From: an uncultured Pleurocapsa sp.
GTDB taxonomy: Bacteria; Cyanobacteriota; Cyanobacteriia; Cyanobacteriales; Xenococcaceae
Assembly (NCBI GenBank): GCA_937884735.1
Contig: CAKZYI010000336.1
Coordinates: forward strand, 1-5,979
DNA length: 5,979 nt
Reading direction: 5' to 3'
Part shown: positions 5,914-5,979 of the stretch, in pieces
Numbering within the stretch: position 1 is the stretch's first letter
How the letters are laid out: every line of letters begins with the position of its first letter
Notes under the pieces: generated by a model
Told to the model about the DNA's origin: nothing
The model's database searches: none
Seen by the model: only the letters and a program-made list of their open reading frames with translations
Translations under genes and position numbers: made by a program

Positions 5914-5979
5914 TTACTGAAGACGCGAGATAAAACTTGCTACTTGACGAGCGACCCCGCGGATTCTTAATCCGCCAGG
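5914..5979 (-). CDS. C-terminal end of an unidentified convergent gene (partial)
   Basis: On the minus strand the frame entering from the right edge is open for 21 codons to a TAA at 5914-5916 and reads like ordinary protein, including LRIRGVARQVASFISRLQ at its end. The stop falls 2 bp before the hairpin at 5892-5912, the arrangement expected for a gene and its terminator. The fragment is too short to recognise. The alternative is that the GC-rich edge is non-coding, for example the end of a mobile element; another minus frame is open to a TAG further on but gives a low-complexity, serine-rich peptide. Confidence 0.35.
   Translation of the reverse strand, partial: PGGLRIRGVARQVASFISRLQ
5959..5975. 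repeat. Inverted repeat at right edge (7-bp arms)
   Basis: GCGGATT (5959-5965) and AATCCGC (5969-5975) are perfectly complementary around CTT. It lies in a GC-rich patch cut by the window edge. If the minus frame is coding, this is simply inside the gene; if not, it could be a terminator or the subterminal hairpin of an IS200/IS605-type element. Confidence 0.3.

Overview
The window reads as chromosomal DNA of an AT-rich cyanobacterium. Six copies of the octamer GCGATCGC (HIP1) occur at 681, 1607, 2653, 3709, 4361 and 5133, about one per kilobase, where roughly 0.1 would be expected by chance. Several genes belong to families typical of cyanobacteria: a kinase with a C-terminal membrane domain, a DUF4278 protein and a pilin G/H-like tail. 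I cannot name the genus.

Layout, left to right. 1-162 (+) is the 3' end of a gene that resembles the C-terminus of a type IV pilin-like G/H protein. 212-1564 (+) is one continuous reading frame for a membrane-anchored serine/threonine kinase, broken by two in-frame stop codons (TAA at 383, TAG at 1247) with no frameshift; it is best read as a recent pseudogene. 1555-1941 (-) is a 128-residue DUF4278-type protein whose 3' end overlaps the kinase by 10 bp. 1942-2184 is a divergent intergenic region rich in inverted repeats. 2185-3024 (+) is a membrane-anchored alpha/beta hydrolase of the BEM46/ABHD13 type. 3040-4005 (-) is a MoxR-type AAA+ ATPase, convergent with the hydrolase. 4006-4150 is a divergent intergenic region with a good candidate promoter. 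4151-5872 (+) is a full gamma-glutamyltranspeptidase with all main catalytic residues. 5873-5979 holds a strong hairpin and probably the last 21 codons of a convergent gene on the minus strand.

The genes do not form an operon: strand changes at nearly every boundary, so most are probably transcribed alone. Plausible individual roles are surface appendages (pilin), signalling (decayed kinase), envelope hydrolysis (hydrolase), ATP-driven protein maturation (MoxR) and glutathione or gamma-glutamyl turnover outside the cytoplasm (GGT). I find no CRISPR array, tRNA, rRNA or complete insertion sequence, and no convincing new multi-gene system. The most notable points are the twice-interrupted kinase, the unusual central part of the DUF4278 protein, and the dyad-symmetric sites upstream of the hydrolase and the DUF4278 gene.
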